NCBI GenBank assembly: GCA_030149685.1
Contig: JASLGI010000245.1
Location: 1 to 5,415, forward strand
Source of the DNA: Bacillaceae bacterium
GTDB taxonomy: Bacteria; Bacillota; Bacilli; Bacillales_A; Planococcaceae
Direction of reading: 5' to 3'
Length of the DNA: 5,415 bases
Both the position numbers and the translations under genes were made by a program. Numbering within the stretch: the stretch's first letter is position 1; the number at the start of each line of letters is the position of its first letter. The notes beneath the pieces were generated by a model. It had not been told where the DNA came from. It saw nothing but the letters and a program-made list of their open reading frames with translations, and made no database searches. Positions 4,607 through 5,415 of this stretch are shown here, one piece after another.

Positions 4607-5415
4607 CGTTTCAATTCCCTCCTTAATAATTTATTAGACGCATTACGTGGCAACTCATCGACATAATGAATAGTATGAGGTACTTTGTAACGCGCTAAAC
4701 AACTTGCGCAATGTTCATAATAAGCTTCTTCTGAAAATTGTTCGGTTACGACTAAAAAAGCAATTGGCACTTCTCCCCACTCTTCATGCGGAATGCCACA
4801 AACTCCCGCTTCAATAATCTCTGGGTATTCTAACAGCTTATGTTCAATTTCGGCTGGATAAATATTTTCTCCCCCTGAAATGATTAAATCCGCTCGACGA
4901 TCGACGACATAAAGATAACCTTCTTCATCGATATATCCTAAATCACCTGTATAGAGCCAGCCATTTTCATCTACTGCTTTTTTACTTGTCGCATGACCGA
5001 TATATCCTGGAGTAACATGAGGTCCTCGAATACAAATTTCACCGATCGCTTCATTCTTTTCTTTTTCAATACGAATATCATTGAAAAATAACGGTTTTCC
5101 CGAAGAACCTATTTTTCGCAATGCATCTTCTGCTCGTAATGTTGCTGTTTGAGAACTCGTTTCTGTCATCCCGTATGTCTGTAAAATAGGTAAACGACGC
5201 TTTTGAGCTCGTCGAATATCTGACGGTGGAATCGGCCCACCTCCTGCAAGCATCGTATGGAAAGAAGGTGAAGCAACTTCATCTCGCTCTTCTAATACGT
5301 CAACAATTTGTCGCAGTGTCGTTGCAACGACAGACATTCGAGTAACATTTCCATCTGTAATTAATGTCGCACAATGAGCAGCATTAAACTTCGGTAATAA
5401 ATGAACAGTTATTCC
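4555..5415 (-). CDS. menE: o-Succinylbenzoate-CoA ligase MenE, 5' end outside window
   Basis: The frame is open from the right edge to the TAA at 4557-4555, giving the C-terminal 286 residues of an adenylate-forming enzyme. It activates o-succinylbenzoate with ATP and CoA, the step after MenC. Visible core motifs, in fragment numbering: YGMTE at 81-85, the YTGDLG aspartate near 158, DRRADLIISGGENIYP from 173 (hinge and nucleotide-binding region), and the catalytic lysine of the C-terminal motif at 262 (PRNASNK). The residue before that lysine is Asn, where Gly is usual. About 200 N-terminal residues, including the P-loop-like motif, should lie outside. The reading begins with GITVHLLPKFNA; an ATG at 5337 is internal and not the start. 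Assignment to MenE rather than another acyl-CoA ligase rests mainly on the adjacent menC and on the PRNAS tail motif. The last 18 codons overlap menC. Confidence 0.93.
   Translation of the reverse strand, partial: GITVHLLPKFNAAHCATLITDGNVTRMSVVATTLRQIVDVLEERDEVASPSFHTMLAGGGPIPPSDIRRAQKRRLPILQTYGMTETSSQTATLRAEDALRKIGSSGKPLFFNDIRIEKEKNEAIGEICIRGPHVTPGYIGHATSKKAVDENGWLYTGDLGYIDEEGYLYVVDRRADLIISGGENIYPAEIEHKLLEYPEIIEAGVCGIPHEEWGEVPIAFLVVTEQFSEEAYYEHCASCLARYKVPHTIHYVDELPRNASNKLLRRELKRWASELTTSSFTGSLRH
4618..4624 (-). promoter_or_regulatory. menC ribosome binding site inside menE
   Basis: AAGGAGG on the minus strand (4624-4618) lies within the menE coding region, 11 bases before the menC ATG. Ribosomes finishing menE pass over it, so the two genes are probably translationally coupled. 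Confidence 0.7.

Noticed and set aside
5335..5337. ATG at 5337 as the start of a 260-residue ligase
   Set aside because: The frame stays open upstream to the window edge and encodes plausible ligase sequence (GITVHLLPKFNA), so this methionine is internal.

Overview
The window looks like ordinary core chromosome of a low-GC, Gram-positive member of the Bacillaceae, probably close to Anoxybacillus or Geobacillus. This placement is inferred from the gene set (YtmA, YtkD, Dps, YidD, MenC, MenE), the strong AAGGAGG-type ribosome binding sites, Bacillus-like promoter motifs and a Zur operator of the Bacillus type. No RNA gene, mobile element, CRISPR array or phage gene is visible, and no gene-free stretch exceeds about 160 bases.

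Layout, left to right. On the minus strand (1-1227) lie a nearly complete alpha/beta hydrolase of the YtmA type, cut by the left edge, and the Nudix hydrolase YtkD. They overlap by 14 bases, and the Nudix gene is transcribed first. Next, also on the minus strand (1257-2041), comes a stress/motility pair: a SigB-like promoter, dps (mini-ferritin), an internal promoter, a small YjfB-family putative motility protein, then an intrinsic terminator. Divergent from dps on the plus strand are yidD, a terminator, a zinc-regulated promoter with a nearly perfect Zur box, and a stand-alone zinc-binding lipoprotein of the ZnuA/AdcA type with its own terminator. Converging on it from the right are menC and the 3' part of menE, the last visible genes of a menaquinone operon whose upstream part lies outside the window.

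Functionally there are four independent units: nucleotide-pool cleaning plus a hydrolase; iron and oxidative-stress protection with a motility-linked small protein; membrane-protein insertion beside zinc uptake; and two consecutive menaquinone steps, in which MenC makes o-succinylbenzoate and MenE activates it with CoA. I found no convincing undescribed system. The points most worth a second look are the promoter that fits both SigA and SigD before the YjfB-type gene, the zero-spacing Shine-Dalgarno at the annotated dps start, the orphan Zur-controlled lipoprotein, the 52-base menE/menC overlap, and a possible second (racemase) activity of MenC.
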